Assembly: GCA_900315545.1 (NCBI GenBank)
Contig: OMZM01000001.1
Span: forward strand, 1 to 64,000
Length of the DNA stretch: 64,000 nt
Direction of reading: 5' to 3'
Source of the DNA: an uncultured Prevotella sp.
Lineage (GTDB): Bacteria; Bacteroidota; Bacteroidia; Bacteroidales; Bacteroidaceae
The notes beneath the pieces are model-generated. The model made no database searches. It saw nothing but the letters and a program-made list of their open reading frames with translations, and was not told the origin of the DNA. Positions 52,478-61,459 of this stretch are shown piece by piece. Made by a program: the position numbers and the translations under genes. How positions within the stretch are numbered: the first letter of the stretch is position 1; the number at the start of each line of letters is the position of its first letter.

Positions 52478-53932
52478 TTATAATACTTTCAGTTTAAGCC
52501 GCTGTATTTTACCATTATGTGTCTTTGGCAAAATATCAATATTTTCAAAGTATACGGGAATTTTATATGTCTCTAACTTTTTAAGAAGAACTTTCTTAAC
52601 GTCATTGAAGTCAATATCTTTCGAACATACACAGTATGCCTTAACAACCTCTCCAAGAACATCATCATGCACGCTTATACATGCAGATTCTACTATTCCA
52701 TCAATTTCATTTAGGTGTTCTTCTACTTCTATAGGACTAACTTTCTTTCCACCTACATTAATGATTTCTTTCTTTCGGCTTACTAAATAAATATAACCAT
52801 CTTCATCTACATGTCCCCAGTCTCCTGTACGGAAATATCCATCGAAGAAGTCTTCGTTGAACATTTTATCTGACACGTTCCAATACCCGGAACAGACATG
52901 ATTTCCTTTTACACATACTTCTCCATCAACATTATAGCCTACTCTTTTACCCTGTTCGGAGAAAATAGCAATTTCTGTATTTGGAGAAGCCTTCCCTGCT
53001 GACATTAAATGGTTTATGTCATCATGAAAACTTATGAAAGCACTTCTTGATGCCTCTGTTAATCCATAATGCATACAGATACGTGTATTGGGAAGAAGTT
53101 CCATTAGTTTTTGTTTGTTTTCCAAAGACATGAACGCAGAACCTATCTCTATATATTTTAATTGATTGGCAAACTGTTCAATCCTGTTGCCACTCATCTT
53201 TAGCATATATAACCAGCTGGCAGGAACCATTCCAAAACCAGTTACGTTACAACGTTCCATCTCTCCATAAAACTTTTTCATGCTTGCAAAACTACCAAGC
53301 AATACTAACGTTGCACCTTTTGCCAATACACAACGCAGACGACCTAAACCAAAAGAATGGCTTATAGGCAATGCCAACATCTCAACGTCATCTGCGGTAT
53401 TCCCCATAAACTCATTAATATTACTTGCAGCAGCCATCAGATTGGCATAGGTCAGAGCTACTCCTTTCGGAAGTCCTGTTGTTCCCGTAGTAAACAGTAA
53501 GTCTGCAATATCATTCTCATTAGGGAAAGTGACGTTTTCTAAGTTTAAGCCATTATCCTGTGAGGAAAGTTGTTTACATTCTGAAAAAGGCAAAACATGG
53601 TATTCCCCTTTGTTCCTCAACTCGCCAATAATTATTTTTGGCTGTGTAACATCAACAATCCTCTTTAATCTTATATCGTTAGTTTCAACATCTATTGGTA
53701 CACATATCATCCCTGCCAAATGTGCTCCTAAATAGGTCGAAACAAAATCTATTTCTTTACTTGCAGAAATGACGACCCTGTCTCCACTCTTGGCTTTATT
53801 TCGGAACCATGAAGCCACAAGGCAAATATCAGTCCATAACTGGCTGTAACTTACCTCAACTTTTCCTTGAATGATTGCAGTTTTTAGTGGTGTTTCCTGT
53901 GCATGTTGGAAAACCAACTTCTCTATTGTCAT
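52478..53932 (-). CDS. AMP-forming acyl-CoA/acyl-ACP ligase
   Basis: A 484-residue ANL-family adenylating enzyme. The P-loop is LLFTTGTTGLPKGVALTY, then HYGLTEASRSAFIS, GYFRTGDWGHVDEDGYIYLVSRKKE (given in parts: RTGDWGHVDEDG) and the C-terminal LPKTHNGKIQRLKL with the catalytic Lys. It would activate a carboxylic acid with ATP and load CoA or the neighbouring ACP, whose stop overlaps its ATG by one base. Confidence 0.9.
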   Translation of the reverse strand: MTIEKLVFQHAQETPLKTAIIQGKVEVSYSQLWTDICLVASWFRNKAKSGDRVVISASKEIDFVSTYLGAHLAGMICVPIDVETNDIRLKRIVDVTQPKIIIGELRNKGEYHVLPFSECKQLSSQDNGLNLENVTFPNENDIADLLFTTGTTGLPKGVALTYANLMAAASNINEFMGNTADDVEMLALPISHSFGLGRLRCVLAKGATLVLLGSFASMKKFYGEMERCNVTGFGMVPASWLYMLKMSGNRIEQFANQLKYIEIGSAFMSLENKQKLMELLPNTRICMHYGLTEASRSAFISFHDDINHLMSAGKASPNTEIAIFSEQGKRVGYNVDGEVCVKGNHVCSGYWNVSDKMFNEDFFDGYFRTGDWGHVDEDGYIYLVSRKKEIINVGGKKVSPIEVEEHLNEIDGIVESACISVHDDVLGEVVKAYCVCSKDIDFNDVKKVLLKKLETYKIPVYFENIDILPKTHNGKIQRLKLKVL

Positions 53933-54165
53933 TAATCCAATTTTTCTTCTACAGCTTTTACAATGTCATTAACATCTTCGAGTTCCATCATCTCCTCTGG
54001 TTCGAAGCTAATGTCGAAAGTTTCTTCCACGTTTGAAAGAATACTCAAGTGCCCCATAGAGTCCCATGCTGGGAAATCGCCTACGGTGCTATCGCCAGTT
54101 ACCTCGCTCTTGTCCACCTCGCAGGTAGAAGCTACGATCTCGATTACTTTTTCTAATGTATCCAT
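53932..54165 (-). CDS. Acyl carrier protein B
   Basis: A 77-residue acidic ACP. FPAWDSMGHLSIL carries the phosphopantetheine Ser in the DSM(x)HL context, and the four-helix pattern, EEMMELEDVNDIVKAVEEKL at the end, is normal. It lies between the transketolase C-half and the ligase, so the ligase or the KASIII enzymes may load it. Distinct from the primary fatty acid ACP, whose site reads DSLD. Confidence 0.9.
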   Translation of the reverse strand: MDTLEKVIEIVASTCEVDKSEVTGDSTVGDFPAWDSMGHLSILSNVEETFDISFEPEEMMELEDVNDIVKAVEEKLD

Positions 54166-54171
54166 TTTTTC

Positions 54172-55143
54172 TTATTTGTTTAATGTGTTTATAATTCGTT
54201 CTTTAATTTGGGCTGCTGTCAGGCCACATTGTTCCAACAGGTAACTATAGCTGCCTGCATGAGGGAACATATCATGAATACCCATACGCAATACTTTAGG
54301 AGTATTATCCAATGAAGACACATATTCAGCAACAGCAGAACCCAGGCCTCCATTTAGTTGTCCTTCTTCAATAGTAACGATGAGTTTCTTACCTTCAATA
54401 TTCTCATCAATTATTTGTGTATCAAGGGGTTTCACAGTATGCATATTGATGACTGTCGCCTCAATCCCCTGTTCTGACAATTCTTTGGCAACCTTCAACG
54501 ACTGGCTGACCATTGTGCCATTAGCAATCATCAGAATATCCTTACCGTCACGTTTTTTGATACCCTTACCGATGACAAACTCATAATCGTCATCATTGAC
54601 AATAGGGATAAAACCTTCACCGACGAGTCGCAAATACGCTGGGCCTTCAAAGTCTGCCAAAGTAATTGTAGCTTTGGCGACCTCTGTACAATCAGAAGGA
54701 ACCACAATTGTCATATTGGGGATAGCCCGCATCAACGACACGTCATCCAATCCAAAGTGGGTGTTTCCTTGATGAGAGACACCAAGACCAGAAGCAATTC
54801 CCACCAGTTTCACATTATGCTGCATATAACCAAGATTCACCTTTACCTGTTCATAACAACGGGTGGTCACGAACGAAGCAAAACTACTGGCAAACACATT
54901 CTTGCCTTCACTGGCCAAGCCTGAAGCCAAAGCAATCATATTCTGCTCAGCAATACCAGTAGAGAGAAACTGATTTGGATACTGCTCCTTAAACTTTGCC
55001 AAGCCGGTACTCTTCGTAAAATCTGCCGTCAGGGCAAATAGTTCTGGATGATTGGCGGCCACCTCTGTCAAGAATGCACCAAAAGCATTGCGAGTGCTCA
55101 TCATCATCCAACGTTTGATATTCTTTGGATTAAACTCAATCAT
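54172..55143 (-). CDS. Transketolase-like enzyme, C-terminal subunit
   Basis: A 323-residue protein with the pyrimidine-binding and C-terminal domains of transketolase/DXPS-like enzymes: NQFLSTGIAEQNMIALASGL (the GIAEQ/E TPP contact), ASFASFVTTRCYEQVKV and PNMTIVVPSDCTEVAKA. TK domain C follows (EGQLNGGLGSAVAEYV). Its ATG overlaps the end of the N-terminal subunit by 8 bp. It probably forms a heterotetramer with it. Split transketolases also occur in sugar loci. Confidence 0.92.
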   Translation of the reverse strand: MIEFNPKNIKRWMMMSTRNAFGAFLTEVAANHPELFALTADFTKSTGLAKFKEQYPNQFLSTGIAEQNMIALASGLASEGKNVFASSFASFVTTRCYEQVKVNLGYMQHNVKLVGIASGLGVSHQGNTHFGLDDVSLMRAIPNMTIVVPSDCTEVAKATITLADFEGPAYLRLVGEGFIPIVNDDDYEFVIGKGIKKRDGKDILMIANGTMVSQSLKVAKELSEQGIEATVINMHTVKPLDTQIIDENIEGKKLIVTIEEGQLNGGLGSAVAEYVSSLDNTPKVLRMGIHDMFPHAGSYSYLLEQCGLTAAQIKERIINTLNK

Positions 55144-55948
55144 GACTCAGTTCCTCCACAGCTTGGTTATATTGTTTTTCATTCATATTGGCATGATGCC
55201 AGTTGTTGTCGTTCTCCATAAATGAAACGCCTTTGCCTTTTACAGTATTTGCGATAATGCACTTTGGTTTTCCGTTATCAAAAGACTTTGTGAATGCCGA
55301 TTTAAGCTCGTTGTGGTTATGGCCATCAACAACTATCACATTCCACTTACAAGCCTTAGCCAACGCCTCGATGTCAACCGCAAGCACTTCGTCAGTAGCA
55401 CCATCCTGTTGCATGCCATTCTTGTCCACGACAACAGTCAGATTGTCAAGTCCAAGATTTGCAGCCGACATAAAAGCTTCCCATATACTGCCTTCATCGC
55501 ATTCGCCATCACCGACCAACGAATAAACCTTATTAGGTTTTTCATTTAGTTTAAGGGCGTACGCCTTTCCAACAGCAAACGGCATTCCTGTACCTAAACT
55601 ACCGCCAGAGAATTCAATACCTTTATCTAAGTTTTTAACAGGATGTACTGGCAACCAGCCGCCGTCAGTCATAAACTGCTCCTTTATGTCCTGATTGCTA
55701 AAGAAACCAGCTTTAGCCAAAGCGGCATAATAACCAATATACGCATGTCCCTTGCTCAGTACAAAGTAGTCTCTTTCTTCCGACCGAGGATTCTTCACAT
55801 CATAATTCAAGACGTCGGCATATAACACAGCTAGGACGTCGGCTGCAGACAGTGCTGAGCCAATATGCACTCCCAGTCTGCCAACATCGTGCGAAGCCTC
55901 TATTATCTCACGTCGTATATCACGTGCCCATTCTTCACTCTTTAACAT
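55136..55948 (-). CDS. Transketolase-like enzyme, N-terminal subunit
   Basis: A 270-residue protein with the TPP-diphosphate domain: GVHIGSALSAADVLAVLY, VLSKGHAYIGYYAALAK, and YSLVGDGECDEGSIWEAF, the GDG-x(n)-N TPP-binding motif, with NLTVVVDKNGMQQDG. Transfers a two-carbon ketol group from a ketose to an aldehyde. With the LuxC-like reductase nearby, the acceptor here may be an aldehyde made from an acyl group; this is inference. Confidence 0.92.
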   Translation of the reverse strand: MLKSEEWARDIRREIIEASHDVGRLGVHIGSALSAADVLAVLYADVLNYDVKNPRSEERDYFVLSKGHAYIGYYAALAKAGFFSNQDIKEQFMTDGGWLPVHPVKNLDKGIEFSGGSLGTGMPFAVGKAYALKLNEKPNKVYSLVGDGECDEGSIWEAFMSAANLGLDNLTVVVDKNGMQQDGATDEVLAVDIEALAKACKWNVIVVDGHNHNELKSAFTKSFDNGKPKCIIANTVKGKGVSFMENDNNWHHANMNEKQYNQAVEELSHD

Positions 55949-55987
55949 ATCATAATTGTCAATTATCCATTATCAGTTGTCAATTCA

Positions 55988-56731
55988 CTACATTCCTCCA
56001 TCAATTCGTATAACCTGACCTGTTATATAGGATGCATCATCAGATGCTAAAAAAGCAACCAAATTAGCCACCTCCTCTGGTGTTCCTTTTCTCCCTAAGT
56101 CAGCACGAGAAAGCATATCTGCTTGATACCTCTCGTCCATTTCTCCTCCCATCTCAGTATCTATGAGTCCTGGTGCAACTGCATTGGCTAGTATTCCGAA
56201 TGGAGCAAGTTCTCTAGCAATAGTTCTTGTAAAGCTAACCATAGCGGCCTTACTACTTCCATACGCAGTCCAACCTCCCTGATTGTCAAAAGCAGTGACA
56301 CTACTCATATTAACAATAGAACCTTTCTTCTGTTTCATCATTATCTTGGCAGCCAACTGAGTAACAAGAATCTGAGAGAAGAAATTCACCTGCATCACTT
56401 CTTTTACTTTGGATAAAGAAGTCATCAACAAGAAGCCTCCTGCTGGTATGCCTGCATTGTTCACAAGGATATCTATTGTTCGCTTCTCTTTGTTTAAGTC
56501 CTTGAATGCAGCTTTTATACTTTCCTCATCTGTCAAGTCGAAATAGATATGGTCGATTGTAACATCATATTGCTTTGCCCATCTATCTGTTTCTTCTTTG
56601 AAAACAGGGTTCTCTTTTCGGATAGCACAGATAAGGTTTGCCCCTTCCGAGGCAAACTTTTCTGCAACCGCCTTGCCAATACCACGATTACAACCAGTAA
56701 TCAATGCTGTTTTACCAGTCAGTCTCCCCAT
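55988..56731 (-). CDS. Short-chain dehydrogenase/reductase B (FabG-like)
   Basis: A 247-residue SDR. GKTALITGCNRGIGKAVAEKF is the TGxxxGIG NAD(P) site, DILVNNAGIPAGGF is the NNAG block, and SIVNMSSV...WTAYGSSKAAMVSF gives catalytic Ser, Tyr and Lys (YxxxK). The end, SDDASYITGQVIRIDGGM, is usual for 3-oxoacyl-ACP reductase. The start at 56731 (MGRLTG) is preferred because it lies just past the stop of the KASIII gene. Confidence 0.9.
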   Translation of the reverse strand: MGRLTGKTALITGCNRGIGKAVAEKFASEGANLICAIRKENPVFKEETDRWAKQYDVTIDHIYFDLTDEESIKAAFKDLNKEKRTIDILVNNAGIPAGGFLLMTSLSKVKEVMQVNFFSQILVTQLAAKIMMKQKKGSIVNMSSVTAFDNQGGWTAYGSSKAAMVSFTRTIARELAPFGILANAVAPGLIDTEMGGEMDERYQADMLSRADLGRKGTPEEVANLVAFLASDDASYITGQVIRIDGGM

Positions 56732-56736
56732 GATGT

Positions 56737-57798
56737 TTAGATTTCTATAACAGGTAAACAAATTATCTTATTCGTAAAAACATGTGCTGCCCCCCATGAC
56801 AAGCCAGATCCAAATCCACACATGACTAATTCATTCTCGCCTTCCTCGAGTTTCTCTCGAATCTGCGAAGTCATCGTAATGGGTATGGTGCATGAACTAG
56901 TATTTCCATAATATGGCATACTATACGGAACTTTATCCTCAGCCAGTTTCAATTTCTTACGAATCTTTTCATCAATCATCTTGTTCGCCTGATGAATCAG
57001 GAGATAGTCGATACCTTGCAAGTCAATGTTAAAATGTTCACAAAGATCTTTTATGCATTTACCAGGTTTAGATATTGCAAAAGAAAACACTGACATACCA
57101 TCCATAGAGCACTGCATAGCATTTCTCTCTATTCCCTCATCATATTTCTTTACGACGAGAGATTCTGGTGTGGTAGGATATCTAACGCCTACCTCACGAC
57201 AAATTATTGCCTCCCATCCAGCACCATCACTACCAAAATTGAACTGCATCGGATGTTTTGTTTCAGGGTTATACTCCAGCAGTGTAGCTGAACCGGCATC
57301 CCCATGCAACGACCAGACGGTCTTGTCAAGGTGCGACTGGTTCTTGCTGGTCATCTCACCAACCAACAACAGAGCACGTTTTAGCTGCCCGCTCTGCATC
57401 AATGAAGAAGCCACACTCAGTCCATAAACATATCCAGAGCAAGCAAAGGGCAAATCTATTGCCATCACTGATGTTTTCAGGCCCAGCTTGTCTTGCAAGA
57501 TATTAGCCGTGTTGGGGCAGATATAAAAATCACGGGATGTACTGACAAACATAATCAGATCGATCGACTCCCGTTCCCAGTCAGACTCTGCAAATAGCTT
57601 TTCTGCTGCCTCCTGACACAAATCAGAAAGCGTCATCTCTGCCGGTGCCACATGCGAACTGACCACTCCCGTCACATTAGTGAAGTTATCTGCTTCCACT
57701 TCGGTGAAATAGGGTTGTTTTTTAGCAACCTTCACCTGCTTGGGCACGGCAACCGATACTCCTTTTATCTCTACGTTCTTTACTTCTAAAAATGCCAT
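56737..57798 (-). CDS. 3-oxoacyl-ACP synthase III-like enzyme B
   Basis: A 353-residue KASIII-type condensing enzyme. The catalytic triad is visible as Cys in IDLPFACSGYVYGLSV, His in YLLIHQANKMIDE and Asn in PYYGNTSSCTIPITM. It would condense an acyl starter with an ACP-bound extender or transfer an acyl group. N-terminal sequence MAFLEVKNVEIKGVSV matches copy A closely (MAFLKIPNVAIKGISA), so the two genes are duplicates. Nine bases separate it from SDR A. Confidence 0.9.
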   Translation of the reverse strand: MAFLEVKNVEIKGVSVAVPKQVKVAKKQPYFTEVEADNFTNVTGVVSSHVAPAEMTLSDLCQEAAEKLFAESDWERESIDLIMFVSTSRDFYICPNTANILQDKLGLKTSVMAIDLPFACSGYVYGLSVASSLMQSGQLKRALLLVGEMTSKNQSHLDKTVWSLHGDAGSATLLEYNPETKHPMQFNFGSDGAGWEAIICREVGVRYPTTPESLVVKKYDEGIERNAMQCSMDGMSVFSFAISKPGKCIKDLCEHFNIDLQGIDYLLIHQANKMIDEKIRKKLKLAEDKVPYSMPYYGNTSSCTIPITMTSQIREKLEEGENELVMCGFGSGLSWGAAHVFTNKIICLPVIEI

Positions 57799-57807
57799 GA
57801 TTATTTG

Positions 57808-58569
57808 TTAATGGTTTACTGTATAGCCCCCGTCAACGACGATTGCTGTACCTGTGATGAACGAAGAGGCATCACTTAATAGGAATGTTGTTGTACGCGC
57901 CACCTCTTCGGGTTTGCCATACCGCTTCAACAGATACTTGTCTGCATCAACGGCCTTGTCTTCTTCTGTCAACGCATCCAGATTGATGAGCGGTGTCTCT
58001 ATCATTCCTGGGCTTACGCAATTAACACGTATTCCTCGAGGTGCAAACTCAATAGCCGCATATTTGGCGAATGCCAGCAATGCGTTCTTTGACATTCCAT
58101 ACAATGTATTGCCAGGCCCATGGCTGACAGTTCCACCGATGGATGCTGTAAAAACAATTGACCCGTTCTTTGCCATCAATTTCTTCTTAAAGAGCATCTT
58201 GGCCAGTAATACGTGTGAATACGTATTTGTCTGCATCAGCGAATGCATTTGCTCTTCTCCAATAAACTTGATTGGACTATTTCCAAGAGCAATACCCGCA
58301 TTGCTTGATAATCCGTCAAGGGTGGGCAATGCAGATATCAAAGTGTTAAGCCCTTCCTCATTGGCAATGTCCGCTATCACCATTTGGTGATTTTGTCCAT
58401 ACGAGGAGTCAAGCTCGTTAAGGACGGCAGACAACCGTTGCTCATTGCGGGCTGTAATGATAACCGTTGCCCCCAATTTGGAACACTCAATGGCAGTTGC
58501 ACGCCCTATACCAGACGAGGCGCCTGTCACCAATATCGTTTTTCCTTCTAATGAATAGGGATTATACAT
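57808..58569 (-). CDS. Short-chain dehydrogenase/reductase A
   Basis: A 253-residue SDR. GKTILVTGASSGIGRATAIE is the cofactor site; DGLSSNAGIALGNS replaces the usual NNAG with SNAG; SIVFTASIGG...NTLYGMSKNALLAF gives Ser, Tyr and Lys. DASSFITGTAIVVDGGY ends the protein. It overlaps the start of the KASIII A gene by 8 bp. In role probably a ketoacyl or sugar ketone reductase. Confidence 0.9.
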   Translation of the reverse strand: MYNPYSLEGKTILVTGASSGIGRATAIECSKLGATVIITARNEQRLSAVLNELDSSYGQNHQMVIADIANEEGLNTLISALPTLDGLSSNAGIALGNSPIKFIGEEQMHSLMQTNTYSHVLLAKMLFKKKLMAKNGSIVFTASIGGTVSHGPGNTLYGMSKNALLAFAKYAAIEFAPRGIRVNCVSPGMIETPLINLDALTEEDKAVDADKYLLKRYGKPEEVARTTTFLLSDASSFITGTAIVVDGGYTVNH

Positions 58570-59638
58570 TTTCTTCTTTTTGATAAATTATAACTTCAGG
58601 ACATACAATATTGTCCGTCTCAATGTAGGCAGCAGCAACGCTCAGACCAGTTCCAAAACCACACACCAATGATTTCTGGTGTCCATTGCGATAAGCATTG
58701 GCACACTCTGATACAATTGTCAGTGGGATACTTGCACTGGTAGTATTACCATATTTACGCAGTCCAAGTGGTACTTTTTCAGAAGGCATCTTAAGTCTTT
58801 TCGCTATGGCATCAACTATCAGCTTATTAGCCTGATGAAGCACAAAATGGTCTATACCCTCTAACTCCAATCCAAACTCCGCACAGAGTTTCTTCAGCGT
58901 CTTGGGCACCTTAGTAATGGCAAAACTGAATACATCCATACCATCCATATCGTCACCTTGTCCCTCTTTCAGCGTGCCGGCTCGACGTTGTAACTCGATT
59001 TCCAATGTTTCGTGAGTGTACGGATGGCGGTAGCCTCCTTGCGTAAGTATCAGGGCTTTTCCGCCATCGCTATATGTGCCATAGTTGAAATACATGGCAG
59101 GAGCATCTTCACAATACTCCAAAGCGGTAGCCGTACAACAATCGCCAAACAAGGGCCTACTTTCGTGGCTGGCCATATTCTGGTCTTTTGATACTGTGTC
59201 GCCTACAAGCAACAAAGCCCTCTTCACACAACTATTCGCAATCAACGAACTTACCCCCCCCAGTGAGGTTACCCAACCGGGGCAGCCATGAAAATAGTCC
59301 ATGCACATTGTGTTTTCCGAAAGGCCTAAACGCTCATGAACTAAGAAAGATGTGGGTTGATTACGATAGTCTGGGTTCTGCGTACATACAACCAGTAAGT
59401 CTATGCTGTCGCGCACCCACCCCAACTCGTCAAGCAAACGCTCGGCAGCTTGGGTACAGAGATCACTGACACAGATGTCAGGACCAGCTATATGACGACG
59501 TTCAATCCCTGTAGCGGCAATTACCTGTTCTGCCTCACCAGGGGCATAGAAGGGTATGTCCTTATTCTCCTCTATGGCTGGCGGGACACAGGCAGATATA
59601 CCTTTTATTGCTACGTTTGGTATCTTCAGAAATGCCAT
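58562..59638 (-). CDS. 3-oxoacyl-ACP synthase III-like enzyme A
   Basis: A 358-residue KASIII-type enzyme with Cys in DYFHGCPGWVTSLGGV, His in HFVLHQANKLIVDAI and Asn in RKYGNTTSASIPLTIV, so all three catalytic residues remain. The segment before the Cys (CMDYFHGC) differs from copy B (AIDLPFAC), suggesting different acyl selectivity. Its ATG overlaps the stop of the upstream ACP gene by one base (TAATG), which implies coupled synthesis. Confidence 0.9.
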   Translation of the reverse strand: MAFLKIPNVAIKGISACVPPAIEENKDIPFYAPGEAEQVIAATGIERRHIAGPDICVSDLCTQAAERLLDELGWVRDSIDLLVVCTQNPDYRNQPTSFLVHERLGLSENTMCMDYFHGCPGWVTSLGGVSSLIANSCVKRALLLVGDTVSKDQNMASHESRPLFGDCCTATALEYCEDAPAMYFNYGTYSDGGKALILTQGGYRHPYTHETLEIELQRRAGTLKEGQGDDMDGMDVFSFAITKVPKTLKKLCAEFGLELEGIDHFVLHQANKLIVDAIAKRLKMPSEKVPLGLRKYGNTTSASIPLTIVSECANAYRNGHQKSLVCGFGTGLSVAAAYIETDNIVCPEVIIYQKEENV

Positions 59639-59868
59639 TATGCCTTAGCCTTTACTGCATTAAACAAATCCTCAATAGTCGTGCTATTGCGGATGTCATC
59701 ACCCTTTATGGCAACGTCATATTCCTCATCAACCATGGCAATCACACTCAGAGCAATCAGTGAAGACCACTCGTCAAGTTCTTTGAACTCGGTTTCCGGT
59801 TTCAACTCGCTGATATCCGTTTCATCAAACTGATCAGCAAAATTCTCAATAAATTCTTTAATTTCCAT
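59638..59868 (-). CDS. Acyl carrier protein A
   Basis: A 76-residue ACP with Ser in LDEWSSLIALSVIAM at the phosphopantetheine site, where the usual DSL is replaced by W-S-S-L. Acidic throughout. It is the first gene of the acyl block and directly coupled to KASIII A, so it is the likely carrier for the first condensation. Related in layout to ACP B but only weakly similar in sequence. Confidence 0.87.
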   Translation of the reverse strand: MEIKEFIENFADQFDETDISELKPETEFKELDEWSSLIALSVIAMVDEEYDVAIKGDDIRNSTTIEDLFNAVKAKA

Positions 59869-59886
59869 AATCTTATAGTTTAAAAA

Positions 59887-60510
59887 TTATATATTATTAT
59901 TATTATTCTCTTGTCTTAGACGTTTAATTATTTTATACAATCTCTTTGTTCTATCATCATAATCTCCATTTTGTAGATGGAATAAATAATCCTTTTTTAA
60001 GATTGCATAATGACATATATCATGATATTTACCATTCTTAAAAATCGCCTGTCGCTCAACTCCTTCTAAAGTCCAGTATCCAGCCTCCATTTCTGCCCTA
60101 GAAATAATATTATCATATAAACAAGAACCTGAAATCCTGTTCATATTGAGTTCATTTACTATATATTTAAAAGCTAAATCCCCAGCTTCCTGATATGCTT
60201 CGCCATCTCGGTATCGTTTATCACCAATAACCACACCACTGCAAAAACATTTACGATTCTTGAAATCAATGTCAGATATAGAATACCATCCTATCATCTC
60301 GTCTGTATCATTTAAGCAAATTGCTAAATAGATATCATTTGTATTGTGTGTAGATTTTGACAGTACCCACTCTTTCTCTATTGCCTTTGAAACAAAACGT
60401 AATGGTCCACAAGTAGTTTTTTGTATGTCAAAATCATTGTGCCATTCGTATGTTTTTTCATAATCTTCTGGCTCAAACAGCCTTAAATAAATATAATTAC
60501 CTTTAAGCAT
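59887..60510 (-). CDS. GNAT acetyltransferase (RimJ/RimL-like)
   Basis: A 207-residue N-acetyltransferase. NYIYLRLFEPEDYEKTYEWHND is the N-terminal block of the family, and SGVVIGDKRYRDGEAYQEAGDLAFKYI (in part: GDKRYRDGEAYQEA) is the CoA-binding loop and helix. It probably acetylates the amino group of the sugar made by the adjacent aminotransferase, as WecD/PseH-type enzymes do. It overlaps the next gene upstream by 8 bp. Confidence 0.85.
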   Translation of the reverse strand: MLKGNYIYLRLFEPEDYEKTYEWHNDFDIQKTTCGPLRFVSKAIEKEWVLSKSTHNTNDIYLAICLNDTDEMIGWYSISDIDFKNRKCFCSGVVIGDKRYRDGEAYQEAGDLAFKYIVNELNMNRISGSCLYDNIISRAEMEAGYWTLEGVERQAIFKNGKYHDICHYAILKKDYLFHLQNGDYDDRTKRLYKIIKRLRQENNNNNI

Positions 60511-61459
60511 TTTTTTGTATTATATTTATAATATCCATCATTTTCTTTTCATCATATCGCTGATCTATTGGCAAAGCCAAAAGATTATTTGCAAGTTGAC
60601 CCTCTATAGAGTCTTTATCACACCAATCTAATACATTCGACCAATACTGCGCTACAAAGACTTTGCTTGCTATTAAATTCTTTCTTAAACCTATATCATG
60701 TACATAATATGGATATGCCATCGGTACTGCATCTTGTCCTATTTGCAAAGACAACTTATTGGTTTTGGAAAGATATTTATGAAGCAGATGAAAATTATTT
60801 TGTCTTTTTTTTGCTATTTTCTCATAGTCTATAGACTGCATGATTCGCTGGGTCAACTTAGACATTCTTCGTATAGGATTATCAATAAGACTATCATCAT
60901 TTATATGGAAATCTGCAAATCCTTCTTCAGGAGATAAGTCTATACGTTTTAGCAAGTGCATCATTTTATTATATGATATATCTTGTTCCAACTGGAAATT
61001 TGCAATCTTATCAATATATAAATATGCGCCGTCTGCTACACCAAAAAATTTGCGACATGTATAAAATGTATCGATTCCAGAAAAGGGTTTTGCATAGAAC
61101 GCTTGCGTGTTGTCTACAATTAGCTTATTGCCATATTTAGAAACAAGTGTCCCAATATAGTTTTGTTTAAGTGCGAAATAGTTGGTATATAGCAGCGCCT
61201 CACCTTCTTGTAGATAGATTTCTTCTGACAATTCAAATTTTTCATTAATATGATAGCAACTATACTCAACACCTAACTTTTTGAATGGCTCTAAAATAAC
61301 TTCACATGTATAATAAGGAATATAGACTTTCTTATACTGACGACAACGCAGTATATATTCAAGACAATTACGTCCTGTATTTAGTTTGATTGCTTTCTTA
61401 TGATATTCCTCTAACTGAGAGAGTTCTAAGGAGAAATACCCTCCTATTGCATCTTTCAT
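60503..61459 (-). CDS. DegT/DnrJ-like PLP aminotransferase, divergent
   Basis: A 318-residue protein resembling sugar aminotransferases but shorter and divergent. IKLNTGRNCLEYIL corresponds to the substrate-loop; KVYIPYYTCEVI follows; KLIVDNTQAFYAKPF holds the Asp and Gln/His of the PLP pocket; TCRKFFGVADGAYLY carries the probable PLP Lys. The start at 61459 gives the ATGA overlap with the ATP-grasp gene. It could transaminate a keto-sugar, or be a catalytically altered relative. Confidence 0.6.
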   Translation of the reverse strand: MKDAIGGYFSLELSQLEEYHKKAIKLNTGRNCLEYILRCRQYKKVYIPYYTCEVILEPFKKLGVEYSCYHINEKFELSEEIYLQEGEALLYTNYFALKQNYIGTLVSKYGNKLIVDNTQAFYAKPFSGIDTFYTCRKFFGVADGAYLYIDKIANFQLEQDISYNKMMHLLKRIDLSPEEGFADFHINDDSLIDNPIRRMSKLTQRIMQSIDYEKIAKKRQNNFHLLHKYLSKTNKLSLQIGQDAVPMAYPYYVHDIGLRKNLIASKVFVAQYWSNVLDWCDKDSIEGQLANNLLALPIDQRYDEKKMMDIINIIQKNA

